A DNA stretch of 64,000 nt. Origin: Lachnospiraceae bacterium. Lineage in GTDB: Bacteria > Bacillota > Clostridia > Lachnospirales > Lachnospiraceae. Location: NCBI GenBank assembly GCA_014799465.1, contig JAAVHZ010000022.1, positions 1 to 64,000 on the forward strand, written 5' to 3'. This document shows, one piece after another, positions 17,486-25,114 of this stretch. The translations under genes were made by a program, and so were the position numbers. Below the pieces are notes generated by a model. The model saw only the letters and a list, made by a program, of their open reading frames with translations. It was not told where the DNA came from and ran no database searches. Numbering within the stretch: the first letter of the stretch is position 1; each line of letters starts with the position of its first letter.

Positions 17486-18469
17486 ATGAAAAAGAAAGTA
17501 AGTATACTGATACCATGTTATAATGAGGAATTAAATGTAGTACCTATGAGCAAGGCTATTACAGAATTGTTTGAAAATGAATTGACACAGTACGACTGGG
17601 AACTGCTGTTTATTGATAATGATTCAAAAGATAATACACGACCGCTGCTAAGAGAGATTTGTAAGAATAACTATCATATTAAGGCAATATTTAATGCTAA
17701 AAACTTTGGTCAATTTAATTCACCATATTATGGAATATTGCAGACAACAGGAGATTGTACTATTTCTATGGTATGTGATTTTCAGGATCCTATAGAGTTA
17801 ATTCCGCAGTATCTAAAAGAATGGGAAGATGGATATAAGATTGTTATCGGGATTAAGACCAGCAGCAGGGAAAATAGAATAATGTATGGACTGCGAAGCA
17901 TGTATTATAAATTAATTAAGAAGTTTTCAGATGTGGAACAGATTGAACATTTTACCGGCTCAGGACTATATGACAGGGAGTTTGTAGAAGTTCTCCGAGA
18001 ATTGGATGATCCTACACCGTTCCTACGTGGAATAGTAGCGGAGCTTGGCTATAAAAGAAAAGAAATTCCATATCAACAGCCTGAAAGAAGGGCAGGGAAA
18101 ACCCATAATAATTGGTACAGCCTGTATGATGCAGCAATGCTTAGTTTTACATCCTATACAAAAGTGGGATTGAGACTATGTACATTTTTTGGAATAGGAT
18201 GTGGATTATTTAGTTTTATTATAGGAATGATATACCTGATTATGAAGCTGATTTGGTGGGAAAGGATGAGTGCAGGTATGGCACCTGTATTAATTGGTGT
18301 ATTTTTTATTGGTGCAGTTCAATTATTTTTCATAGGGTTTATTGGTGAATATATAATGAGCATTAACCAAAGAGTTATGAAAAGACCATTAGTAATAGAA
18401 GAAGAGAGAATTAATTTTATTGATGAAAAAGAAAATCAATTAGAAATGAATCAGGACGAAATGGAATAA
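17486..18469 (+). CDS. Membrane glycosyltransferase family 2 (GtrB/DPM1-like)
   Basis: GT-A fold with SILIPCYNEELNV at the N-terminus, FIDNDSKDNT and a CDFQDP metal-binding region. Two C-terminal membrane helices (about 230-255 and 270-295) follow, the layout of polyprenyl-phosphate sugar transferases such as GtrB. It would move a sugar, perhaps the CDP-deoxysugar product, onto a lipid carrier at the inner face of the membrane (inference). GAGAGG at 17471-17476 abuts the ATG at 17477 but is well spaced for ATG 17486, which I chose. A terminator follows, ending the cluster. Confidence 0.88.
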   Translation: MKKKVSILIPCYNEELNVVPMSKAITELFENELTQYDWELLFIDNDSKDNTRPLLREICKNNYHIKAIFNAKNFGQFNSPYYGILQTTGDCTISMVCDFQDPIELIPQYLKEWEDGYKIVIGIKTSSRENRIMYGLRSMYYKLIKKFSDVEQIEHFTGSGLYDREFVEVLRELDDPTPFLRGIVAELGYKRKEIPYQQPERRAGKTHNNWYSLYDAAMLSFTSYTKVGLRLCTFFGIGCGLFSFIIGMIYLIMKLIWWERMSAGMAPVLIGVFFIGAVQLFFIGFIGEYIMSINQRVMKRPLVIEEERINFIDEKENQLEMNQDEME

Positions 18470-18490
18470 AGTTGTTTTTACATTGAATAT

Positions 18491-18536
18491 CAGAAAACGG
18501 ATACAGGGTCAAAGGTTACCATGTGTCCGTTTTCTG
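18491..18536 (+). terminator. Intrinsic terminator closing the CDP-sugar cluster
   Basis: CAGAAAACGGA pairs with TCCGTTTTCTG around a 24-base loop, 22 bases after the glycosyltransferase stop. The U-tract is poor, so efficiency is uncertain. Confidence 0.6.
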
Positions 18537-18614
18537 TATTCGGAATACAAAGACTCACATTATTATTAATCTCCAATATAATAATGTAAAAGATATATTA
18601 GGAGATTAGTTTAT

Positions 18615-19163
18615 ATGGAACAAAAAGATAATGCATTGGTCAACACCTGCAGTTTTACAGGTATAAGACCTATTATGATGGATTTGCCATATCCTCCGAT
18701 TCAAGTATGTAGAAAAAACCAGGTTTATGCCGATCTGCTTAGTATAGATTATTGTGGCTCAGTATCTGAAATGTCAGCAATAACCCAGTATATAAATAAT
18801 GAAAATCGTTTATCATGTGAAAAATGTCCTATTGCAAAAACAATTTTGGGAATTGCCATGGCAGAAATGATGCATTTGCAGAAATTAGGTGAACTGGTTT
18901 TTTTACTGGGCGGTAATATTAGTTTTATAGCAAAACAAAGCAACGGAAGGCGGAGAATGTGGACACCGGAATATTTAAATATTCCGGAAAATGTAAAAGG
19001 AATGATTATGGCTGATATAGAGTCTGAAAAAGCAGCTATAAACCAATATAAAATGCATATTAAGATGATTAATGATGAGTATGTCAACGCTGTACTGGAA
19101 AGAATTATTAAAGATGAAGAGTATCATATAATGCTGCTTCAGTCTTTGATGAAAGACTTGTAA
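18615..19163 (+). CDS. Ferritin-like diiron-domain protein
   Basis: A four-helix-bundle protein with carboxylate/His pairs fitting a diiron or dimanganese centre: Glu52, Glu84 with His87 (EMMH), Glu136 or Glu138, and Glu168 with His171 (EEYH). It resembles rubrerythrin or CotJC-type ferritin-like proteins of Clostridia but lacks a rubredoxin domain. An N-terminal PYPPIQV stretch and several Cys (12, 32, 47, 68, 71) are unusual for the group. Possible roles are oxidative defence or a spore/surface layer; the sequence does not decide. Monocistronic, bounded by two hairpins. Confidence 0.72.
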   Translation: MEQKDNALVNTCSFTGIRPIMMDLPYPPIQVCRKNQVYADLLSIDYCGSVSEMSAITQYINNENRLSCEKCPIAKTILGIAMAEMMHLQKLGELVFLLGGNISFIAKQSNGRRRMWTPEYLNIPENVKGMIMADIESEKAAINQYKMHIKMINDEYVNAVLERIIKDEEYHIMLLQSLMKDL

Positions 19164-19170
19164 TATAATG

Positions 19171-19201
19171 TATAACAGAGGGGAATGGACCCTCTGTTAT
19201 A
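19171..19201 (+). terminator. Stem-loop terminator
   Basis: A perfect 12-bp stem TATAACAGAGGG / CCCTCTGTTATA with a seven-base loop, eight bases after the ferritin-like gene. It lacks a clear T-run. Confidence 0.65.
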
Positions 19202-19297
19202 AGTTATTTGAATCTTTAACAAATCTTAAACATTTCTTTGCGAATGCTTTTACTTTTTTGAGTATGATATCAATATCAGACAAGGAGGAAATTATAT

Positions 19298-20215
19298 ATG
19301 GAAAACGTAATATCTACCACATTACTTACAAAAAAATACCATGATTATGCAGCAGTAAATAAAGTCAGCCTTCATGTACGCAAAGGCGAAATATATGGAT
19401 TTATAGGTAAAAATGGAGCCGGAAAAACTACGTTTATGAAGATGATATGTGGACTGGCTTCACCTACGGACGGAGAAATTGAACTATTTGGCAAGAATGG
19501 TTCGCAGTTAGCTGAAATAAGAGAAAGAATAGGAAATCTTATAGAGATACCGGGGTTGTATCCGGGGATGACAGCATATCAGAACCTTAATTGTAAATGT
19601 ATTGCAATGGGAATACATAAAAAGGGATATATACAGGAAATATTGGAATTGGTGGGACTTAAAGATGTCGGTAAAAAGAAGGTAAAGAACTTTTCACTTG
19701 GTATGAAGCAGAGACTTGGCATAGCAATGGCAATAACAGGTGAGCCTGATTTGCTTATACTGGATGAACCCATTAATGGTCTTGACCCTCAGGGAATAAT
19801 GGAAGTCAGGGAAACTATAAAGAGACTTAACAGGGAGAAGAATATGACCATAATGATATCAAGCCATATATTGGAGGAGTTATATCGTTTGGCGGATACA
19901 TTTGGAATAATAGATAAGGGAAGTCTTATACAGGAAGTAACAAAAGAAGAACTGGAAGAAAAATGCAGTGATTATATTAAGATAAAATCCGGTGAAACAG
20001 AGCGTGTGTGTACAGTACTTGAAAGCATGGACATATCTGAATACAAAATTATAGACAAGAATACAATTTATGTTTATGAAAAATTGGATATGATTTCGGT
20101 TATCAATATGGAGTTATGTAAAAAAGAATGTCGGATTGAATCTATACATGTGGTTAAAGAAAATCTTGAAAACTACTTTATAAATATAACTACCGGAGGT
20201 CAGAAAAATGATTAG
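19298..20215 (+). CDS. ABC transporter ATP-binding protein (BcrA/lantibiotic-immunity type)
   Basis: The nucleotide-binding subunit of a two-gene exporter. Walker A GKNGAGKTT near residue 35, Q-loop region, signature FSLGMKQRLGIA, Walker B LLILDEPINGLDP and the switch His in ISSHILEEL. The C-terminal 80-residue extension is typical of BcrA/LanF-type subunits. With the permease and kinase that follow it fits a peptide-antibiotic detoxification module, though the substrate is not shown. AAGGAGGAA precedes the start. It overlaps the permease by eight bases. Confidence 0.9.
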   Translation: MENVISTTLLTKKYHDYAAVNKVSLHVRKGEIYGFIGKNGAGKTTFMKMICGLASPTDGEIELFGKNGSQLAEIRERIGNLIEIPGLYPGMTAYQNLNCKCIAMGIHKKGYIQEILELVGLKDVGKKKVKNFSLGMKQRLGIAMAITGEPDLLILDEPINGLDPQGIMEVRETIKRLNREKNMTIMISSHILEELYRLADTFGIIDKGSLIQEVTKEELEEKCSDYIKIKSGETERVCTVLESMDISEYKIIDKNTIYVYEKLDMISVINMELCKKECRIESIHVVKENLENYFINITTGGQKND

Positions 20216-21053
20216 GCTTATAAAAATGAATATTTACAGGGCATTACATAGTAAAAGTACATGGATTTTATTGATAGTTACTATGGTTTTTGGGTTGTTT
20301 GCAGCTTATATGGAGAAAACGGATTTAGATATGATGAAGGATTCATATGATATGATTAATGATGCAGCTGAAGAAGATGAACTATCAATGGGGATAGTAG
20401 TACAGACACCTGATATACACGAAAATGGTACAGAGCCATATATACTGGAATTTGTATGTGCGGATATTGGAAGCTGTATATTATGCATATCAGTTACAAT
20501 ATTTGCAGTAATATTTGTAAATGCAGAATATAGTAGTGGTTTTGTGAAGAATATTGCCGGTCAGGTTAAAAGAAGGTGGGTACTGTATGCTTCAAAAATG
20601 GTGGTAATTATGATATTTACTATGTTATTTATGATTGTATATGCTGCCGCACAAATTATTGCACTATCTATATTTTTAGAAAATCCGGATTTTGGAGTTA
20701 ATATGATTGGAAACACTATAAAATATGCATTGGCAGAATGGTGTCTGTATAGTGCTTTTGCAAGTGGGCTTGTATTGGCAGTTACAGTAGTTAATAATAC
20801 ACCAATAGGTATAATATGGGGATTGTTGTCCGGTATGGGATTTGGTACAATAGTAGGAGGATTTATAAACAGGGTTGTTGATATTGATGATTTTAATATT
20901 TGTGAATATTTTGTGACTCAAAATATAAAAAGTCTTGTACGTACCGGAACTGCTTCTGAATATGCGGATGAACTAATACTTGCACTTGTATTTTTTACGG
21001 TATATAATTTATTAGGTATTATATGGGTAAATAAAAAAGATATAAAAGTTTAA
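20208..21053 (+). CDS. ABC transporter permease (BcrB/LanE-like)
   Basis: Six predicted membrane helices: residues about 14-31, 85-108, 130-155, 175-200, 205-230 and 255-275. A large outside loop lies between helices 1 and 2, as in ABC-2 family bacitracin/lantibiotic immunity permeases. Ribosome binding site GGAGGT is inside the end of the ATPase gene, so translation is coupled. The stop codon is three bases before dispersed element copy B. Confidence 0.85.
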   Translation: MIRLIKMNIYRALHSKSTWILLIVTMVFGLFAAYMEKTDLDMMKDSYDMINDAAEEDELSMGIVVQTPDIHENGTEPYILEFVCADIGSCILCISVTIFAVIFVNAEYSSGFVKNIAGQVKRRWVLYASKMVVIMIFTMLFMIVYAAAQIIALSIFLENPDFGVNMIGNTIKYALAEWCLYSAFASGLVLAVTVVNNTPIGIIWGLLSGMGFGTIVGGFINRVVDIDDFNICEYFVTQNIKSLVRTGTASEYADELILALVFFTVYNLLGIIWVNKKDIKV

Positions 21054-21056
21054 AAA

Positions 21057-21222
21057 GCGTGAGAAGCGTGAGAAGAAAATCTAAGGCAGTAAAAGACACT
21101 GCCTAAGATTTTCTAAGTCTCACGCAGAAGAATCGCTAAGGCGATTCTTCCGATACAATTTTAACTATTGTTTGTGCCGCCAGCGGCATGGCGAAAAGCG
21201 TGAGAAGAAAATCTGAGGTAGT
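21057..21222 (+). repeat. Three-hairpin dispersed element, copy B, with an extra partial copy
   Basis: Hairpin 1 pairs GCGTGAGA with TCTCACGC (21066-21125) and GGCAGT with ACTGCC around AAAAGAC. Hairpin 2 is GAAGAATCGC / GCGATTCTTC at 21127-21150. Hairpin 3 is TGCCGC / GCGGCA near 21175-21188. Relative to copy A the outer, inner and third stems differ by paired changes that keep base-pairing. The 9-mer GCGTGAGAA is doubled at 21057. A 25-base partial copy at 21198-21222 ends just before the kinase start. Confidence 0.85.
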
Positions 21223-21225
21223 GTT

Positions 21226-22119
21226 ATGGGAACAGGAATTTTGATTGTAATAATATTTTTGCTGATTATAAGGCATTGTATATATCGGCGGCAGGTTAAA
21301 AATATCTGCCGCCGTTTAGAGTACATTAAGGAAAATGACACAAATATGCTGCTTACTGTGGATGTGTCATCAAAGGAACTGGTTGAGCTTGTATCAGGGA
21401 TTAATGAAAACAATGTATCATATAGAAATAAAATTAACGATTACAAAAAGAAGGATGAGATGTTAAAGGAGGCCATTACAAATCTGTCCCATGATATAAG
21501 AACACCTCTGACCTCTCTAAATGGGTATTTTCAAATGCTGGAGTCAGATGTGAATCAGGAAGTCAGTAAAAAGTATATGGATATTATACAGGGAAGAATA
21601 AATATTCTTAAAGATTTGCTGGAGGAGCTGTTTACATATACTAAGCTTCAGAATGATTCATATGAGCTTGAATTTCAAAGTGAAAATATGCATGAAATAG
21701 TAAATGAAGCCGTAGTATCATTTTACCGTGAATTTAAGAATAAAGGAATAGTACCGGAAATAGATTTCTCAGACAGTGAAATGACAGGCATGTGCAGCAA
21801 AATGGCTTTAAGCAGAATAATCCATAATATTATAAAAAATGCTGTTCTTCATGGAGATAAGAGTATAAAGATGTCTCTGAAATCAGATAATGGACACATG
21901 GTATTTGAGTGTAGAAATAAGGTTGTAAATCCAGATAAAATAGATACAGATAATGTATTTGAACGTTTTTATAAAGCTGATGAGGCAAGGCGTAATACAT
22001 CTACAGGACTGGGACTTGCTATTGCAAAAGAACTGACATTAAAAATGAGTGGAGAGATTAATGCACAGATAGAAAACGATGAATTTATTATAATTCTAAA
22101 AATACCGGTTATGTTATAG
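21226..22119 (+). CDS. Sensor histidine kinase of the ABC-exporter locus
   Basis: A short kinase with one N-terminal membrane helix (about 5-16) and almost no extracellular part. It has a coiled linker, H-box His89 in NLSHDIRTPLTS, N-box IIHNIIKNAVLHGD, and F/G boxes FERFYKADEARR and GLGLAIAKEL. Intramembrane-sensing kinases of this build control BcrAB-like exporters. No response regulator gene is adjacent, which is odd for the type. GAGGT at 21215-21219, its ribosome binding site, lies in the partial copy of the dispersed element. Confidence 0.9.
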   Translation: MGTGILIVIIFLLIIRHCIYRRQVKNICRRLEYIKENDTNMLLTVDVSSKELVELVSGINENNVSYRNKINDYKKKDEMLKEAITNLSHDIRTPLTSLNGYFQMLESDVNQEVSKKYMDIIQGRINILKDLLEELFTYTKLQNDSYELEFQSENMHEIVNEAVVSFYREFKNKGIVPEIDFSDSEMTGMCSKMALSRIIHNIIKNAVLHGDKSIKMSLKSDNGHMVFECRNKVVNPDKIDTDNVFERFYKADEARRNTSTGLGLAIAKELTLKMSGEINAQIENDEFIIILKIPVML

Positions 22120-22144
22120 GGCATTTTGTTATGCCAATATATGA

Positions 22145-22184
22145 AGAGGAGGAGGCAGATTTATCCATAAAATCAGCCCCCTCT
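22145..22184. terminator. Terminator between convergent genes
   Basis: AGAGGAGGAGGC...ATTT pairs imperfectly with AAAT...GCCCCCTCT between the kinase (plus) and the FapA-like gene (minus). It may serve both. Confidence 0.5.
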
Positions 22185-22202
22185 GTTCAATTTAATCTAA
22201 AG

Positions 22203-23612
22203 CTAATCTAAAGCATTTGACTTTATTCTGATTTCTTTTTCCGTTCTTGTAAGGGTCACATTTTTATACTTGGAATTAATGTTTTCCGTCATTGCATTTA
22301 TTGTTACTATAGTACCGGGATTAATGAATCCGTCTATAACCACTTTGCCCTGCATAGATCTTTGACGGATATCTATAAGGGAATTTCTTTGGTTAATAAG
22401 TTCGTTAAGCTTTCCCTGATTTAATATTTTTTCACGCATATATGCAAGTCTGTCATTTTTCAGAGAAGGAATATTTGAGGTATTCATTTCATAGGTTATA
22501 CGCTTAAGATTGTCAGTAGCTTCTGTTAATTTTTTTTCATACTCGCTGATTTTATTGTCAATAATATTTATTTCTGTCTTAAAATCACTTTCGAGTCCGA
22601 TTACAATTTTTGTTGTTATACCAACGCTGTTTCCTATCACATGTGCATTTATAGATTCTACAGCACTAATTTTACCGCCTACTATGGTTCCTCTGCTGCC
22701 TGCTACACTTACAGACTTTCCGGATGATACATCACAGTTAAGAATTGCATTTGTACTTATATTGCCTCCGGCATCCACAACAGTCTGCTCAAGAAACTTT
22801 GCCATCAGACCTCCTCCGCATTTTATCCGTCCAATTCCGGAACCCTGCATGCCGTTTTTCAGAATAACATTTTTACCGGCTATAAGTGTGGCTGTTTCTA
22901 CATGCCCATCTATAGTTATGTTTCCTGTAGTATTTATGACGGCATTAGAAAATACATTTCCTTTAACATGTACATCTCCACGAAATTCAATATTTCCTGT
23001 GATTGCATCTAAGTCGCCATTTATTTCAAGTACGGGTGTTACCTTGAGAGCCTTTCCTGCAATTGATACTTTACCTTCTATAAGGGCATGATATTCGAGG
23101 GTATCTGGGTCATAGCTTGTGTTGATAAGCTTAAGGGGCGGCAAGTCAAATGATTTTTTTGCTTTTAGTACTTCACCAAAGATGTTTTTTCCGTCAGAGC
23201 CTTCTACCATCGGATGATATGTTGCAAGAAGCTGGTCTTTTTCTACAACTGGAAGTTTTCCCAAAGTATTATAGTCAACAGAGCCATCCTCCTGTATAAT
23301 GGGTTTCTTTTGAGTGGTCAAATCAAATGTAAATTCAAAATGTCCGTTTATGCCGTCAACCTGAGGAGAGCCTTTTGCTACTAAAATAGCTTCATAGAAG
23401 CATTCTCCGCCGGCAATTTTCTGTACTGCCATAGTGTCAATGCCGTATACGATTTTGTTACGGTTGAGATATGAAATAATTTCATTATATGTATAATCAT
23501 GGTTACTGTCTTTGAATACAGTAAGAGATGCGGACATATGGTCTTTGGATATGTCCAGTACAAAGTTATCATAGTTAATATTATCTTTATTCGGGGATTC
23601 ATTAATCTTCAT
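22203..23612 (-). CDS. FapA/DUF342-family beta-helix protein
   Basis: DUF342 family, 469 residues. The N-terminal part (about 1-170) shows LPPLKL and ALIEGKVSI. The central region, about 185-335, is a run of Gly-rich short repeats (GNIEFRGDVHVKGNV, NTTGNITIDGHVETA) of a right-handed beta-helix like bactofilins. A coiled coil spans about 345-420. FapA-like proteins are linked to flagellar placement in Vibrio, but in Clostridia the family is widespread and its role is not settled. Monocistronic, with mtnN 69 bases upstream. Function beyond the family cannot be read from the sequence. Confidence 0.82.
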   Translation of the reverse strand: MKINESPNKDNINYDNFVLDISKDHMSASLTVFKDSNHDYTYNEIISYLNRNKIVYGIDTMAVQKIAGGECFYEAILVAKGSPQVDGINGHFEFTFDLTTQKKPIIQEDGSVDYNTLGKLPVVEKDQLLATYHPMVEGSDGKNIFGEVLKAKKSFDLPPLKLINTSYDPDTLEYHALIEGKVSIAGKALKVTPVLEINGDLDAITGNIEFRGDVHVKGNVFSNAVINTTGNITIDGHVETATLIAGKNVILKNGMQGSGIGRIKCGGGLMAKFLEQTVVDAGGNISTNAILNCDVSSGKSVSVAGSRGTIVGGKISAVESINAHVIGNSVGITTKIVIGLESDFKTEINIIDNKISEYEKKLTEATDNLKRITYEMNTSNIPSLKNDRLAYMREKILNQGKLNELINQRNSLIDIRQRSMQGKVVIDGFINPGTIVTINAMTENINSKYKNVTLTRTEKEIRIKSNALD

Positions 23613-23681
23613 AGTAATCTACCTGCTTTCGGAAAATATTTTTGAGTCCGGGAAAATTATGGCTAAACTGTTACAATTATT

Positions 23682-24377
23682 TTACTCATAGTTCTTAACA
23701 ATTTCTTTTATAAGCTTAACGGAATTTTCTATTGCCATTGATTCAAATGCCGGATAGTCCATATGAGCACTGTCATCGGCTTTATCAGATATTGACCTTA
23801 CAATCAGGAAAGGAACATTGTTCAGGTAGGCAGCCTGTGCTATTGCCGCACCTTCCATTTCCGTACAATAACCGTTAAAATTATCAGTAAGCCATTTTTT
23901 CTTTTCTTTAGCTGAAATGAACTGGTCACCACTTACTATTCTTCCTATAAATGAATTTATATGTGTGCAGACGTTTTTACATGCCTCTTCAGCAAGTGTT
24001 ATAAGTTTTTTATCAGCTTTAAATGTTGACACTTCCATCTGCGGGATTACACCTATATCGTAGCCAAAAGCTACAGCATCCATATCATGCTGGAGTGCAT
24101 CCTCAGATAATACTATGTCTCCTATATTTATTTCTTCTTTAAGTGAACCGGCAATACCAGTATTTATAATTGCATCTACATCAAATATATCGCAGAGTAT
24201 CTGTGCACATATACCTGCATTGACTTTGCCTACACCTGAACGGACTATAACTACAGGCTTTCCCATTAGAAGTCCCGAGTTAAATTCCATACCTGCTTTT
24301 TTAATAATTTTTATATCTGCAAGTTCAGATTTGATTTGATTTACCTCAACTTCCATTGCACCTATAATACCTAACAT
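23682..24377 (-). CDS. mtnN: 5'-methylthioadenosine/S-adenosylhomocysteine nucleosidase
   Basis: It hydrolyses SAH to adenine and S-ribosylhomocysteine, and MTA to adenine and methylthioribose. MLGIIGAMEVEV at the N-terminus with catalytic Glu, NTGIAGSL, TEMEGAAIAQ (nucleoside-binding) and the general-acid region VRSISDKAD. Length 231 residues is standard. It lies 46 bases downstream of luxS, so the two steps of SAH detoxification are probably one transcript. metK, which makes SAM, is elsewhere in the window under a SAM riboswitch. Confidence 0.95.
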   Translation of the reverse strand: MLGIIGAMEVEVNQIKSELADIKIIKKAGMEFNSGLLMGKPVVIVRSGVGKVNAGICAQILCDIFDVDAIINTGIAGSLKEEINIGDIVLSEDALQHDMDAVAFGYDIGVIPQMEVSTFKADKKLITLAEEACKNVCTHINSFIGRIVSGDQFISAKEKKKWLTDNFNGYCTEMEGAAIAQAAYLNNVPFLIVRSISDKADDSAHMDYPAFESMAIENSVKLIKEIVKNYE

Positions 24378-24423
24378 GTCAATAATCTCCCTTCTTCAAA
24401 TTTGTATATACTGTTTTATCCTA

Positions 24424-24906
24424 TTAATCTTCAGGATAAATAAGCCTGCTGTCATCTATATTGTCTATAACCTCTTTTAAATACTTATTGGCAATGTAAT
24501 TTGCCATATTAAGATTCATATCCAAATAGTTTCCACAGTCTTTTGCCGAGGCACCCGGAACATCATCTTTATAGTCCCTTATAAATTCAAAAAGTTCTTT
24601 TATAAGAGGAACTATATCTTTAGAAGAGTAATCTCCTGACAGCAGAAGATAGAATCCGGTGCGGCATCCCATTGGTCCGAAGTATATTGTTTTGCTGCCG
24701 AATTCACTGTGGTTTCTTAAAAATGTAGCAGCAAGGTGTTCAATAGTATGTACTTCTGCGGTATTCATTACCGGTTCAAAGTTAGGGCGTGTAATTCTTA
24801 AGTCAAATGTAGTAATAGTACTGTTATCTACATAATCTTTACGTGACACATATATTCCCGGCAACAACTTAAGATGATTAATTGTAAAACTTGTTATTTT
24901 TTCCAT
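24424..24906 (-). CDS. luxS: S-ribosylhomocysteine lyase (autoinducer-2 synthase)
   Basis: It splits S-ribosylhomocysteine to homocysteine and DPD, the precursor of AI-2. Metal ligands His53, His57 (HTIEH) and Cys124 (DCGNY), and catalytic Cys81 (GCRTGFY) with Glu56, are all present. Length 160 residues is normal. AGGAGA lies upstream of the start. First gene of the luxS-mtnN pair, which together recycle the SAM-cycle by-product and release AI-2 as a possible signal. Confidence 0.97.
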   Translation of the reverse strand: MEKITSFTINHLKLLPGIYVSRKDYVDNSTITTFDLRITRPNFEPVMNTAEVHTIEHLAATFLRNHSEFGSKTIYFGPMGCRTGFYLLLSGDYSSKDIVPLIKELFEFIRDYKDDVPGASAKDCGNYLDMNLNMANYIANKYLKEVIDNIDDSRLIYPED

Positions 24907-25066
24907 TATATAATATCTCCTAAAATTTTGTTGTTTTTACTTGAAATAAAGTGGATGCAAATACTGTATTGGGATAAGTTTCCAGCATTTAAACTTCTAC
25001 TAAAATTATAAAACGAATGGAAGATAAAGACAAGGATTAAATGGATAAATATAAATAAATATGTTG

Positions 25067-25109
25067 CGGTTCAGACATATAGAGAAAACATCCCTAAATG
25101 TCTGAACCG
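25067..25109 (-). terminator. Terminator of the nifJ operon
   Basis: CGGTTCAGACAT pairs perfectly with ATGTCTGAACCG, five bases past the nifJ stop. A T-rich stretch follows on the minus strand. Confidence 0.75.
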
Positions 25110-25114
25110 TTATA

